Source: CAUZIZ01 sp965219855
GTDB taxonomy: Bacteria; Acidobacteriota; UBA6911; RPQK01; JAJDTT01
Direction: 5' to 3'
NCBI GenBank assembly: GCA_965219855.1
Contig: CBDCOR010000009.1
Coordinates: 62,001 to 126,000 of the forward strand
Length of the DNA stretch: 64,000 nucleotides
Shown here: one piece after another, positions 34,975-43,543 of the stretch
How the letters are laid out: each line of letters starts with the position of its first letter
Numbering within the stretch: position 1 is the stretch's first letter
The notes under the pieces: generated by a model
The model's input: the letters and a program-made list of their open reading frames with translations, nothing else
Database searches by the model: none
Told to the model about the DNA's origin: nothing
Translations under genes and position numbers: made by a program

Positions 34975-36303
34975 TCAAACGCCCTTGGGCACCGCCCAGT
35001 GGCTCGCCCGGTAAGTACGGCTGAGCAATCGGTTGGCCTCGTTGTCACCGGTGATCTGCTCCTGTTCCGGATCGAATTGAAATGAGCGCCCGACTCGCAC
35101 TGCGATGTTGGCCAGGTGGCAGAGGGAGGCCGATCGGTGGGCCGTTTCGGCATTCGCAGTAGGTGCGGCGTCGCCGCGAATTGCCGCTAACCAGGCCTTG
35201 AAATTTTCTGGGACGATCATCTGCGGTGTCTGGCTTGGCTGCGTTTCAAGCTTCTTGTTTTTTTCGTCCCAGATCTGGAACTTGCCACGGCGGCCGAGGA
35301 GCATCTTTCCCCCGGTGCCAAGAAACTCGACGCCACTATCCAAGCCGTAGGGTTGATTGCCGGTCCAGATTCGCATCTCGAAGATCAGCTGTTGGCGGCT
35401 GCCGACGTGGCCGTCTCCCGGGTAACCGAAGGTAGCCGTAACGGTGTCGGGAAACTCCTGGTCGTCATCGAAGTAAAACTTGCCGCGGGTCACGGCCACG
35501 TTCGTGGGATGTGTGTCCTGACCCAAACCCCGACGGACCAAGTCGAACTCGTGCACACCGTCGTTGCCCAGATCGCCGGTGCCGAAGTTGTACCACCAGT
35601 GCCAGGAATAGTGGTGACGATTCTTCTGGAACGGTACCATGGGTGCCGGTCCCACCCAGATGTCATAGTCGAAGCCCTGCGGTGGTCTACTGGCCTGCTC
35701 ATGACCAATATTCTTGCGCTTCTGGACGTTCCAGGCCTTGGCGATGAGCACCTTTCCAATGGCGCCATCGCGAAGCATCTGGATGGCCTCGTTGAATCCC
35801 GAGTTGCTCCGCGCCTGGGTGCCGTGCTGGACGACTTTCCCGGTTCGTCGAGCCGCTTCGACCAGCAGCCGGCCCTCCCGCAGATTGTGCGAGCAGGGTT
35901 TTTCCACATAGACGTGCTTGCCGGCCTCCATCGCCAGGATTGCCGCCGGAGCGTGCCAGTGGTCGGGGGTGGCGACGGTCACGGCGTCGATCGACGGGTC
36001 GTCAAGGATCCTCCGGAGATCGTCGACCGGTTTGGCGCCGCCGCCGAGAGTACCACCTTGGGCCCGCCGAGCCTCGTCCGGATCGCACACCGATGCAACT
36101 TTTGCGTTGGCACCCGTGGGGAAGCGTTCGATGTGCCAGCGTCGACCCTGGCCTCCGCAGCCGATCACACCTATGCGTATGCGATCATTGGCCCCGACTA
36201 CACTGGATAGTGCCGGTGCGGCGGACAGTCCGCTAACCGCGGTGGCAGCCGCTGCGCTCGAACTTCTCAAGAAATCTCGTCGGTTCACTTCAATCTGCTT
36301 CAT
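34975..36303 (-). CDS. Tat-exported Gfo/Idh/MocA-family oxidoreductase
   Basis: The 442-residue product carries a twin-arginine signal (NRRDFLRSSSAAAATAV). The Rossmann domain starts RIRIGVIGCGGQGRRW and continues with VASVCDPDEARR and AVTVATPDHWHAPAAI, with the catalytic Lys in AGKHVYVEKPCSHN. The C-terminal domain contains HWWYNFGTGDLGNDGVHEFDLVR. It uses NAD(P) to oxidise or epimerise sugars or inositols; the exported subgroup often carries its cofactor tightly bound. It is flanked by repeats on both sides. Confidence 0.9.
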   Translation of the reverse strand: MKQIEVNRRDFLRSSSAAAATAVSGLSAAPALSSVVGANDRIRIGVIGCGGQGRRWHIERFPTGANAKVASVCDPDEARRAQGGTLGGGAKPVDDLRRILDDPSIDAVTVATPDHWHAPAAILAMEAGKHVYVEKPCSHNLREGRLLVEAARRTGKVVQHGTQARSNSGFNEAIQMLRDGAIGKVLIAKAWNVQKRKNIGHEQASRPPQGFDYDIWVGPAPMVPFQKNRHHYSWHWWYNFGTGDLGNDGVHEFDLVRRGLGQDTHPTNVAVTRGKFYFDDDQEFPDTVTATFGYPGDGHVGSRQQLIFEMRIWTGNQPYGLDSGVEFLGTGGKMLLGRRGKFQIWDEKNKKLETQPSQTPQMIVPENFKAWLAAIRGDAAPTANAETAHRSASLCHLANIAVRVGRSFQFDPEQEQITGDNEANRLLSRTYRASHWAVPKGV

Positions 36304-36370
36304 GGAGTCCTCCCTGGGTCTGATCCTGAAACTTAAAGCCGCAGGTCATTTGCTGTCAAGGAACGCTAGT

Positions 36371-36430
36371 ACGCCGAAGGCGTTATTGCGGGTAGCCCAG
36401 GGTTGCAATGCGAAGCGAGCTACCCTGGGT
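36371..36430. repeat. palindromic repeat left of the IS481 element
   Basis: The unit has two hairpins: ACGCCGAAGGCGTT and GTAGCCCAGGGTTGC...GCTACCCTGGGT. An inverted copy with one mismatch over 60 bp lies at 38167-38226, on the other side of the IS481 element. Motif-rich hairpins of this kind are typical dispersed repeats. Confidence 0.85.
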
Positions 36431-36447
36431 AAAGGTCATTCCCCAAC

Positions 36448-38073
36448 TGTAGCTCCCGATTCATAGGTAACAATTTCTCCCGGGCACATAGGTTACACTT
36501 TTGGAGTCTGGGGACTTCATTTTGTTGTGCCGGGGGCCGGCTCGAAACCAGCCAGTGATTCAACCAGGATCTCCTTGGGTTCGATTCATTTTAATCGCTC
36601 GTGAAGCCTCGCCGCAAAGCGGCAGAGGCAGTCCGTTTATAGATCCAGCCGCAGAAGCAGTGGGAACTGTGGGAAACTCCGTCCGGAGGAGTTTTCCAAG
36701 CGCTGTGGGAACGGTGGAAAAACTCCACGCCTGGAGTCGTCTTCTCCATGTCGCCGTTTTTCCACGGTTTCCATAGTGCGGCAGTTTCCACGGCTTTCCG
36801 GGTCATTGGCCACTCTGGGGTGGCTCCTGATCTTGGGTTGGCGGTTTTCGTCGCAATCGTTTGGCCGGCAGCACCCTTCCCAGCCGTTCATCGAAGAGGC
36901 CGAGTTCCAGGGTCTCGAAGTAGACGGCCCACTGGGCTTCTCCCACGGGCTTTAATCCAATCTCCTGCCCCCGCAAGGTCGAGCTCACTAGGATGTCTTC
37001 GCCCTTCCACTTCATTTGACCGGCTTTGCGCACCCTCCGCTTCTCCCACTCATCGGGATAACCTCTTTGCTCGGGCAACCGGCAAGGATACTCCCGAGCC
37101 GCCGGCTGGTAGAAGAGCGCCGGGGGCCTCTGGCCCAAGGATTCATGGGGACGCTCCTCGTTGTATTCCCGGCGAAAGGCTTCAAACGCCTTCTGCTGGG
37201 CTCCGAGATTCGCTCGCGGCGGCTGGGCCGTCGCTTCCTTCAGCGTCCGATGCATCCGCTCATGTCTTCCATTCTGTTGCGGGCAACCCGGTTCGATGCG
37301 TTGCAATTCAATCCCCAAACGCACCCACCACACCGCCAGGTCACTGAGCCCTCCCAGGGCCCTCGACGCTAACGGCGGTCCATTGTCCGTGCGCATCGCA
37401 TCGGGCAGCCCACACTCCCGGAACGTCTTAATAAACAGCGGCTTGACCGTGATAAATCCGGTCGCTCCCCCCAGCCCCTGGCAGCACAACAAGCAGCGGC
37501 TGTGCGCATCACTGATCGTCAAGGGCGTGCATTTGCGGCCGTTGGTGGTCCGAAACCAGCCCTTGAAATCCGTACACCACACGGCATTGGCCTCCCGGCA
37601 CTCCTCAAAGGGCTGCTCCGTCGGCACCGCTCGCCGTCGTCGTTTGACCAGCCCACTCAAACCGTGCCGTCTGAGGATCTCGCTCACCGTGCTCTCCGCC
37701 GGACACCGATCCGCTCCCACCGCCTCTCTCAGTTTGACCCACAACTTCGGCGCTCCCCACAACGGCCAACGGGCCTTCAACTCTAAAAGCTTCCTCTCGA
37801 TCTTCTCTTCTACCGCGTTGGGGTGGCTGTGGGGCGCACGGGACCGATCCTCCAGCCCCGCCCAGCCTTCTTTTTCGTATCGAGCAATCCACTTGTACAT
37901 CGTCTTCCGACTCACCTCATAGGCCTGCGATAACTCTGTAATCCCATACTCCCCCTCCAGATACTCGGTCAGCAGTTTCACTCGTTCGTTCATTACACAC
38001 GTCTCTTTCCATGGCATGACTCCTCTTGTAACCTATGTGCCTGGGAGAAACTGTTACCTATGTGCCCGGAACA
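36448..38073 (-). mobile_element. IS481-family insertion sequence (ends approximate)
   Basis: Inverted ends contain a tandem motif CATAGGTAACA ... GGCACATAGGTTACA (36462-36497 and the complement at 38026-38066), probably two transposase sites per end. The outer TGT at 36448 and its partner at 38073 are my best estimate of the boundaries. No target duplication is clear. Between the left end and the transposase stop lie about 340 bp with short hairpins (GGAAACTCC...GGAGTTTTCC near 36670) and no gene. Confidence 0.75.
36803..38017 (-). CDS. IS481-family transposase
   Basis: The 404-residue protein has an N-terminal helix-turn-helix (YGITELSQAYEVSRKTMYKW) and an rve integrase core with the DDE residues in VWCTDFKGWFR, AMRTDNGPPLAS and GCPQQNGRHERMHRTLKE. 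A C-terminal extension of about 110 residues follows. ATG at 38017 is close to GAGGAG; MNERVKLL at 37993 is an alternative start. Confidence 0.9.
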   Translation of the reverse strand: MPWKETCVMNERVKLLTEYLEGEYGITELSQAYEVSRKTMYKWIARYEKEGWAGLEDRSRAPHSHPNAVEEKIERKLLELKARWPLWGAPKLWVKLREAVGADRCPAESTVSEILRRHGLSGLVKRRRRAVPTEQPFEECREANAVWCTDFKGWFRTTNGRKCTPLTISDAHSRCLLCCQGLGGATGFITVKPLFIKTFRECGLPDAMRTDNGPPLASRALGGLSDLAVWWVRLGIELQRIEPGCPQQNGRHERMHRTLKEATAQPPRANLGAQQKAFEAFRREYNEERPHESLGQRPPALFYQPAAREYPCRLPEQRGYPDEWEKRRVRKAGQMKWKGEDILVSSTLRGQEIGLKPVGEAQWAVYFETLELGLFDERLGRVLPAKRLRRKPPTQDQEPPQSGQ

Positions 38074-38166
38074 TACCCCCAACAACACGATACCCTGAAG
38101 GGGTTATTGCCGACCGGGAACGTTTTGGCAACAACGCTTTCAGCGTAGAAGCACAAGACGACTTGA

Positions 38167-38226
38167 ACCCAGGGTAGCTCGCTTCGCATTGCAACCCTGG
38201 GCTACCCGCAGTAACGCCTTCGGCGT
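38167..38226. repeat. palindromic repeat right of the IS481 element (inverted copy)
   Basis: It is the reverse complement of 36371-36430 with one mismatch (GTTACTGC for GTTATTGC). The interval 38087-38160 carries degenerate versions of the same hairpins (GAAGGGGTTATTGCC and CAACGCTTTCAGCG). Confidence 0.85.
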
Positions 38227-38300
38227 AGGGACGTGTCTTGAATACGCCGCAAGGATTCCTATATCAAGGAGTTACAAACTTGTCCCTCAGAAACAGCCAA

Positions 38301-38473
38301 ATCAAGTTTCAGCTTAGTGGGGCCCCCAGCGGAGCTGGCCCCATTCGAGAATGAAACTCCGGGTCCCGGCGTAGCTTTGGCCTCCAGGCCGCCGTCCGAG
38401 CCAAAGGCTCAGAAGAATAAGACTTCGGCCTGGAGGCCAAAGCTACGTCCGCCCAATCAAGTTTCAGCTCAGC
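38301..38473. repeat. intact dispersed palindromic element (intron target, unoccupied)
   Basis: The element starts and ends with direct copies of ATCAAGTTTCAGCTYAG (38301-38317 and 38457-38473). Inside are a GC-rich hairpin (GGGGCCCCCAGCGGAGCTGGCCCC) and perfect 20-bp inverted arms at 38371-38390 and 38427-38446 around an inner GAGCCAAAGGCTC hairpin. Both group II introns sit in relatives of this element, at the point equivalent to its CG|TAGC at 38369-38370. Confidence 0.88.
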
Positions 38474-38582
38474 AAACACATGATTGTTACCGATAGGGGG
38501 CTGATTTGGTAGTGGTGGCCCATTGCCTCGTCGCCACGCGCAACCTAGAATCGGACTAGACGAGAAGAAGGAGATCAACCCT

Positions 38583-39581
38583 ATGTCCAAGAGACTGATT
38601 GTCACGGCCCCGAGAGAGGTGGAATTTGAGGAGGTCGCCATTCCTGAATGTCCCGGCGACGGTTTGCTGGTTCGTGCCAAGGTCACCGCGGTGAGCACCG
38701 GGACCGAGGTCCGCGTCTATCGTGGGATTCCGGTGGACAAGGATGGGGGGTTTTTACATACCTATATTCCTTTCCAGTACCCCTATATAAACGGCGAGTC
38801 GATGGTGGGCGAGGTGCTCGAGGTGGGGGCCGATGTTTTGGGTTTCGGCGTCGGAGATCGGGTTTTCGTGACGGCATCTCATGGGCACTACGCTGCCGTC
38901 TCTGCCCAGGCGGCCATCAAACTGCCTGAGCAGATCTCCGATGAAGTTGCTGCTTTCCTGAACATTCTGGAGGTCGGTCATATCGGTCTGAGGACAGGAA
39001 GCCCTCTGCCTGGGGAGAACGTCGCCATCATTGGAGCGGGTGTCATCGGCTTGTCAGCTCTGGCCTACTGTCGGACCTTTGGCTTTCGTACGGCTGTCGT
39101 CGAGTTTGCCCGAGAGCGGCTGGATCTGGCTGGGAAGATGGGAGCCGATCTTCTCGCTTCCCCCGAAGATGGTGATTTCTCGGACCGCCTACTCGAATTC
39201 TTCGGTGGCGAAGGCGCGGACCTGGTTCTCGAGGCTGCGTCGGTGTGGCCCGCTATCGAGACGGGTATGCAGATCGCCCGCAGGGGTGCCCGCGTGGTTG
39301 TCATCGCTCGCCACACCGACATGACTACTTTCAGCGCGGTTGGACATCCCTATCTGGGAAAGGACCTAGCCCTGCTGACTTCGTACGGCCACCAACCTGA
39401 CGGTCATCGATGGGATCGCTGCCGATCCAACGCCTTGACGGTTGATTTGCTGTCGAAAGAAAAGCTCCTGGTCTCGCCCATGATTACAGACAGGTTCGAT
39501 TGGCAGGAACTGCCCGATGTCTACAGACGCCTGGATCAGGGGGACAAAGGACTCGTGGGTATCCTGATCCAGTGGTCCTGA
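38583..39581 (+). CDS. zinc-type medium-chain alcohol dehydrogenase-like protein
   Basis: The 332-residue MDR protein has LLVRAKVTAVSTGTEVRVYRG at the catalytic-domain start, the NAD(P)-binding fold with VAIIGAGVIGLSALAYC, and EGADLVLEAASVWPAIETGM. The usual Cys ligand of the catalytic zinc in the first strand is replaced by Ser/Thr (VSTGTE), as in bacteriochlorophyllide/sugar-acid MDR relatives, so a classical alcohol dehydrogenase reaction is unlikely. ATG at 38583 follows AGAAGGAGA; an open frame to 38523 is ignored. Confidence 0.8.
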   Translation: MSKRLIVTAPREVEFEEVAIPECPGDGLLVRAKVTAVSTGTEVRVYRGIPVDKDGGFLHTYIPFQYPYINGESMVGEVLEVGADVLGFGVGDRVFVTASHGHYAAVSAQAAIKLPEQISDEVAAFLNILEVGHIGLRTGSPLPGENVAIIGAGVIGLSALAYCRTFGFRTAVVEFARERLDLAGKMGADLLASPEDGDFSDRLLEFFGGEGADLVLEAASVWPAIETGMQIARRGARVVVIARHTDMTTFSAVGHPYLGKDLALLTSYGHQPDGHRWDRCRSNALTVDLLSKEKLLVSPMITDRFDWQELPDVYRRLDQGDKGLVGILIQWS

Positions 39582-39722
39582 GAGTCTGCGCTTTCTCTCC
39601 AGGCGATTCCCGAACCGATCGAGAAAAAGTGGCCTCGTAGATTCGCGAGCTTGCACGTTCTTATTGGATGTCGCTGCTTGCGGCCCAGACCCAATTCAGG
39701 ACCGCCTTCCGCGATTGTGAAC

Positions 39723-41663
39723 ATGACGCCTCTGAGACGGCAGCTCAAAGACTCCTTCGGTTTCGACGACTTTCTCCCCGGTCAGGAGCGGGTCATCGAA
39801 AACCTGATGGGAGGGCACTCCGCAGCGGCGGTCTTCCCCACCGCTGGAGGAAAATCGCTCTGCTACCAGCTGCCGGCGCTGCTGCTTCCAGGGCTGACGC
39901 TGGTGGTGTCTCCGCTTATCGCTTTGATGAAGGATCAGATCGACCAGCTCAAGAAGCTGGGCATCGCCGCCGAACGGCTCGACTCAACCCTGACAGCCTC
40001 CGAGTACCGAGCCACCATGGACGCGATCCGTAGCCGAAGTCTGTGCCTACTCTACGTGGCCCCGGAGAGATTCAACAACGAGCGCTTCCGGGAGAGCCTG
40101 GATGGCATCGACCTATCGCTTTTTGCCGTCGACGAGGCTCACTGCATTTCAGAATGGGGTCATAACTTTCGCCCCGACTATTTGAAACTGTCTGACTACG
40201 CCCAGCGTTATGGAGCAGGTCGCGTATTGGCCCTGACCGCCACCGCCACTCCCCAAGTGCTCGACGACATCTGCCGCGGTTTTCGGGTCAACCCTGAGTG
40301 TGCTGTCCGGACCGGCTTCCATCGTCCCAACCTTGAGTTGCTCACCACGCCAGTCGCCCCCGAAGACCGTGACGCCAAGCTGGTGGGACGTCTCGAGGAG
40401 CGCCCCAGGGGCTCGACCATCGTCTACGTCACTTTGCAGCGCACTTCCGAGGAGGTAGCCGATCGGCTGGTGGCGGCGGGCTTTTCGGCCCGCGCCTACC
40501 ACGCCGGCATGAAGGACGAAGAGCGAGCCGAGGTTCAGGATTGGTTCCTTGCCTCCGAGAACTCCATCGTAGTAGCAACGATCGCCTTCGGCATGGGGAT
40601 CGATAAGGCAGACATCCGCTATGTCTACCATTACAACTTGCCCAAGAGCCTTGAGAATCTTTCCCAGGAGATCGGTCGTGCCGGTCGTGATGGCGATGGC
40701 GCGATCTGCGAAAGCTTCTTTTGTCCCGATGATTTGACGGCGCTCGAAAACTTTGCATTCGGAGACACGCCGACGCTCGAGGGGATACGAGGATTGATTG
40801 AGCAGTTGGATGCGGCGCCGGAACACTTCGACCTCAATCTCTATGAAGTTGCGCGAAACCACGACATCCGACTTCTGGTGGTACGCACACTGCTCACCTA
40901 CCTCGAGCTCAAGGGTCTCCTGGAAGCGCGCACGCCGACCTTTTCCGTCTACCGCTTTCGCCCCCTCGCATCCTCTCAGGAGATCCTGGACCGGTTCAGA
41001 GGAGAACGAAGGACATTCCTGGCCGCTCTTCTGCAGCAGGCGAAGAAAGCCAAAGTCTGGTTCGACATCGATCTAATCAAGGTGAGTCGGACCCTGGGAA
41101 CCCCCCGAGACCGTATGGTTCGAGCACTTGATTACCTAGCCGAGCGGGAGTTGATAGAGCTTCGGGTCGGAGGGGTTCGCCAGCGCTACCGCTGGCAGCA
41201 GCGGCCTGCGGAAGTGGATCGATTGGCAGCGGACCTCCACGCCAGGACCCTGGAGCACGAGAGACGTGAGATCGAGCGCCTGGACCGGGTTCTGAACCTG
41301 GCCGCACTCGATGGCTGCCAGACCCAGTCTCTCTGCTCCTATTTCGGGGAAACCCTGACCGAAAATTGTGGGCACTGCGGCTGGTGTCTGGGTGGCCAGC
41401 GCCCGGTGGAGTTGTTGCCAAGGCCGGAAACGCCCATTGATGAGGAGGTCTGGAGCCAGGCGATCCAGGCGCGGGAGCAACATGCTGAGGTGCTGGCTGA
41501 GCCGCGAGCGCTCAGCCGCTTTCTAACCGGATTGAGATCCCCCAGCATCACCCGTGCTCGACTGGCTGCCCACCCTCTGTTCGGCGCCCTCGAGCAGGTG
41601 CCGTTTACCCGGGTTCTGGAGCGGGCGTCGTCTGGTGTCGGCGGGAACAAGCCTGCTGAATGA
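39723..41663 (+). CDS. recQ: ATP-dependent DNA helicase RecQ
   Basis: The 646-residue 3'-5' helicase has motif 0 FGFDDFLPGQERVI, Walker A FPTAGGKSLCYQLP, DEAH box FAVDEAHCISEWGHNFRP, motif III ALTATATPQV, motif V VATIAFGMGIDKADI and motif VI QEIGRAGRDGDGA. The zinc site (Cys-rich CSYFGE...NCGHCGWC) is near residue 545. The C-terminal HRDC region seems absent or diverged. It acts in recombination repair. Start at 39723 is chosen because homology begins there. Confidence 0.93.
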   Translation: MTPLRRQLKDSFGFDDFLPGQERVIENLMGGHSAAAVFPTAGGKSLCYQLPALLLPGLTLVVSPLIALMKDQIDQLKKLGIAAERLDSTLTASEYRATMDAIRSRSLCLLYVAPERFNNERFRESLDGIDLSLFAVDEAHCISEWGHNFRPDYLKLSDYAQRYGAGRVLALTATATPQVLDDICRGFRVNPECAVRTGFHRPNLELLTTPVAPEDRDAKLVGRLEERPRGSTIVYVTLQRTSEEVADRLVAAGFSARAYHAGMKDEERAEVQDWFLASENSIVVATIAFGMGIDKADIRYVYHYNLPKSLENLSQEIGRAGRDGDGAICESFFCPDDLTALENFAFGDTPTLEGIRGLIEQLDAAPEHFDLNLYEVARNHDIRLLVVRTLLTYLELKGLLEARTPTFSVYRFRPLASSQEILDRFRGERRTFLAALLQQAKKAKVWFDIDLIKVSRTLGTPRDRMVRALDYLAERELIELRVGGVRQRYRWQQRPAEVDRLAADLHARTLEHERREIERLDRVLNLAALDGCQTQSLCSYFGETLTENCGHCGWCLGGQRPVELLPRPETPIDEEVWSQAIQAREQHAEVLAEPRALSRFLTGLRSPSITRARLAAHPLFGALEQVPFTRVLERASSGVGGNKPAE

Positions 41664-41814
41664 TCCGTGCGAACAGGTGAAGTTGTAGAAGACAGGCAGG
41701 AAGGCCATAATAGCGGCGCAGACTGGAAAGGTTTTGGAGATGGACCTCATTTGGAGACCCTGCAGACCAGCAGTAGGTGAGAAGCGTCGTCGATTTGCGA
41801 AATGAAGGGAATGA

Positions 41815-42393
41815 ATGATGTGTTGTTCTACTGATGTCACGACTCGATTCCTGCGAGTCACAGCCCTGTCGATTGCGCTCTGGTGGTGCCTCGGCAGCGG
41901 CGTTGGAGCTACCGATCTGGACGCACAGATAGCAGCGCTGGACCTGCATCGATTCAGTGGAGAGACTATCAGCGCTCCCGATTTCACCGTTACTGGACTC
42001 GACAACACGAAAATGACTCTGAGCGGCTTCAAGGGACGCCTGGTGCTGCTGAACTTCTGGGCTACCTGGTGACACCATTGCACTACAGAGAGGTCGTCTC
42101 TGAAGAAAATCCATGAGAAATTCAAAGACAAGGGGTTCGTCGTGTTGGGCGTTTCCCTGGATCAGGCCGGGCTGGAAACCATCAAGCAGTTCGTGAAGAA
42201 GCATGATATTCAATTCCCGATTGGGGTTGATCTGGAGAACGAAGCCAGGTTTCGGTATAGCGTGAGGGGAACTCCTAGCTCGTTTCTTATCGCGGCGGAC
42301 GGCAGCGTAATCTGCGGTGGTTCGGGGCCACGTCGCTGGGACAGCGAGCCAGGTCGAAGACTGATCGAGTCATTGTTGTCTTCTACCCCTTAG
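41815..42393 (+). CDS. candidate selenoprotein: exported TlpA/thioredoxin-like protein with in-frame TGA (UxxC)
   Basis: A single frame of 193 codons runs from ATG 41815 to TAG 42393 with one internal TGA at 42070-42072. A signal peptide (RVTALSIALWWCLGSGVGA) precedes a redoxin domain: APDFTVTGLDNTKMTLSGF, LVLLNFWATW, then the TGA, HHC, and after it KKIHEKFKDKGFVVLGVSLD and the cis-Pro loop RGTPSSFLI. The TGA is exactly where the first Cys of the WCxxC active site belongs, so decoding as selenocysteine gives U86-H-H-C89. A hairpin with a GGTCG loop lies at 42086-42102, right for a bacterial SECIS. Thioredoxin-like proteins with UxxC are known in other bacteria. The alternative is a nonsense pseudogene; the clean downstream frame and the hairpin speak against it. 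Confidence 0.78.
42070..42102 (+). promoter_or_regulatory. putative bacterial SECIS element after in-frame TGA
   Basis: After TGA, 13 nt lead to a perfect 6-bp stem CAGAGA (42086-42091) / TCTCTG (42097-42102) closing a five-base loop GGTCG. The loop GGT falls at nucleotides 23-25 counted from the T of TGA; in the E. coli fdhF SECIS it is at 22-24, also with GGUC. SelB-type recruitment is inferred. Confidence 0.72.
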
Positions 42394-42426
42394 TACACTG
42401 GAACCTGCAAACGTTGCCGTATTTAC

Positions 42427-42981
42427 GTTCCAGTGGTCGACCGGAAGCTCCCCTTTCTGGGTCGGGGAGAGGTCGGTACCTACGATGCGGGCTACATGTC
42501 TCCCTCGAGCCCCATCTTCCATGATGGAAAGATCTGGCTCTATTACGGGGCCTACAGCGCGGCTCACAGTTATCGGACCAGCAGATTGGGGGATAAAAAC
42601 ACCCTTTCGATTGCTCTTGCAACGCTGCCCGAGGATCGTTGGGTGGGGCTCCTGGCGGGCCCCTTCCAGGGAACCACCCTGACCCGGCCTTTCACCTTTA
42701 GCGGCTCGAAACTGATGCTGGACATCGACGCTTCCCTGCCCATGGAACGGCCCAAGAGCTACCGCAACTATGACGAGTGTGAGGTCCGAGCGGCCCTGCT
42801 GGATCAGTCAGGAGGCACCATCGAGGGGTTCACGCTGGAGAAGTCCAGCCCACTGCTGGAGAGTGGGCGGCAGGAGATGCGTTGGAAGGGCAAAGAGGTG
42901 TCTCAGCTCGAAGGCAAGCCGGTCCAGCTACGGCTGGCGATTGCGGTTACCGATGAGTCCCTTGTAGCGGCGATCCGGTGA
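42427..42981 (+). pseudogene. C-terminal fragment of a GH-like beta-propeller paralogue
   Basis: The frame has no credible start (only internal GTG at 42433). It encodes the second half of a protein like the one at 14712: GEVGTYDAGYMSPSSPIFHDG, KIWLYYGAY, and a C-terminal sandwich module (YDECEVRAALLDQSGG, LRLAIAVTDESL). The family end (a Y-S-F-x-I-type strand) is replaced by five unrelated residues before a stop, because at about 42960 the sequence joins the oppositely oriented N-terminal fragment. Confidence 0.8.
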
Positions 42982-43476
42982 CGCATCGGGGTCCCGGAGG
43001 ACGTGTTTGATGTAGGCTTCCGGTTCCTCTTTGAGCAGTAGTAGGTTGTTTTCCCGTGAGCCTTGGAATTCCCTCAGTCCCAGCTCCGGCTTTTCCCACT
43101 CGATTCCATCGCGAGACCGTGCAAACGCGGTCATGTGGTCGGCCGTGTACCACATCTTCCAAACCTGCTCCTCGGGATCCCAGCAGGGAGCACTTCGAAT
43201 CTGAATTACCTTGTTGGGATTGGGTCCAGTGGAGGTCTCCCAGGGCCTGTCGGATGAGACCACCGGGTTGCCCTCGTATTTACGGGGCTGCTGGATCCGG
43301 CGCTCCACGCGGTAGATCGCGCCCAGCAGGAAATCGTCCAAAAAGAGCTGGTGTTCCCCGGTGGGCAAGCTCACGTAGTCGTAGCTTTCTGGAGGCGCAG
43401 AGGCTCCCTCGATCAAGGAAAGAAAACAGAAGAACGTCAGTACGGATCCTGCAAGTCTTTCTCGTGCGCAGATCAT
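42928..43476 (-). pseudogene. N-terminal fragment of a GH-like beta-propeller paralogue, inverted
   Basis: From ATG 43476 the minus strand encodes a signal peptide (LAGSVLTFFCFLSLIEGA), HQLFLDDFLLGAIYRVERR, DRPWETSTGP, QVWKMWYTADHMTAFARSRDG, IEWEKPELGLREFQGSREN and HVLRDPDASPDRRYKGLIG, the first three blades of the 14712-type protein. It then breaks off at about 42960. With the fragment on the plus strand it forms a tail-to-tail junction, consistent with an inversion breakpoint inside such a gene or fusion of two relics. Confidence 0.8.
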
Positions 43477-43543
43477 GGTAGCTACCTTCGCGGGTCTCAC
43501 CAAGAGCAGGAATGATTGGTTGTGTTTGGTCCGAAGTACCCGC

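Noticed and set aside
36371..38226. Composite transposon with the 60-bp inverted repeats as ends
   Set aside because: The repeats are hairpin-rich dispersed elements, and no direct target duplication flanks them; the IS481 ends lie inside.
38371..38446. Palindromic repeats as a CRISPR array or rho-independent terminator
   Set aside because: Copies are dispersed with no regular spacers, and there is no T-run after the stem.
42142..42393. Separate small thioredoxin-like CDS starting at GTG 42142
   Set aside because: It is in the same frame as the upstream N-terminal half and has no RBS. The split lies exactly at the active-site TGA, so one gene with selenocysteine is a better explanation.
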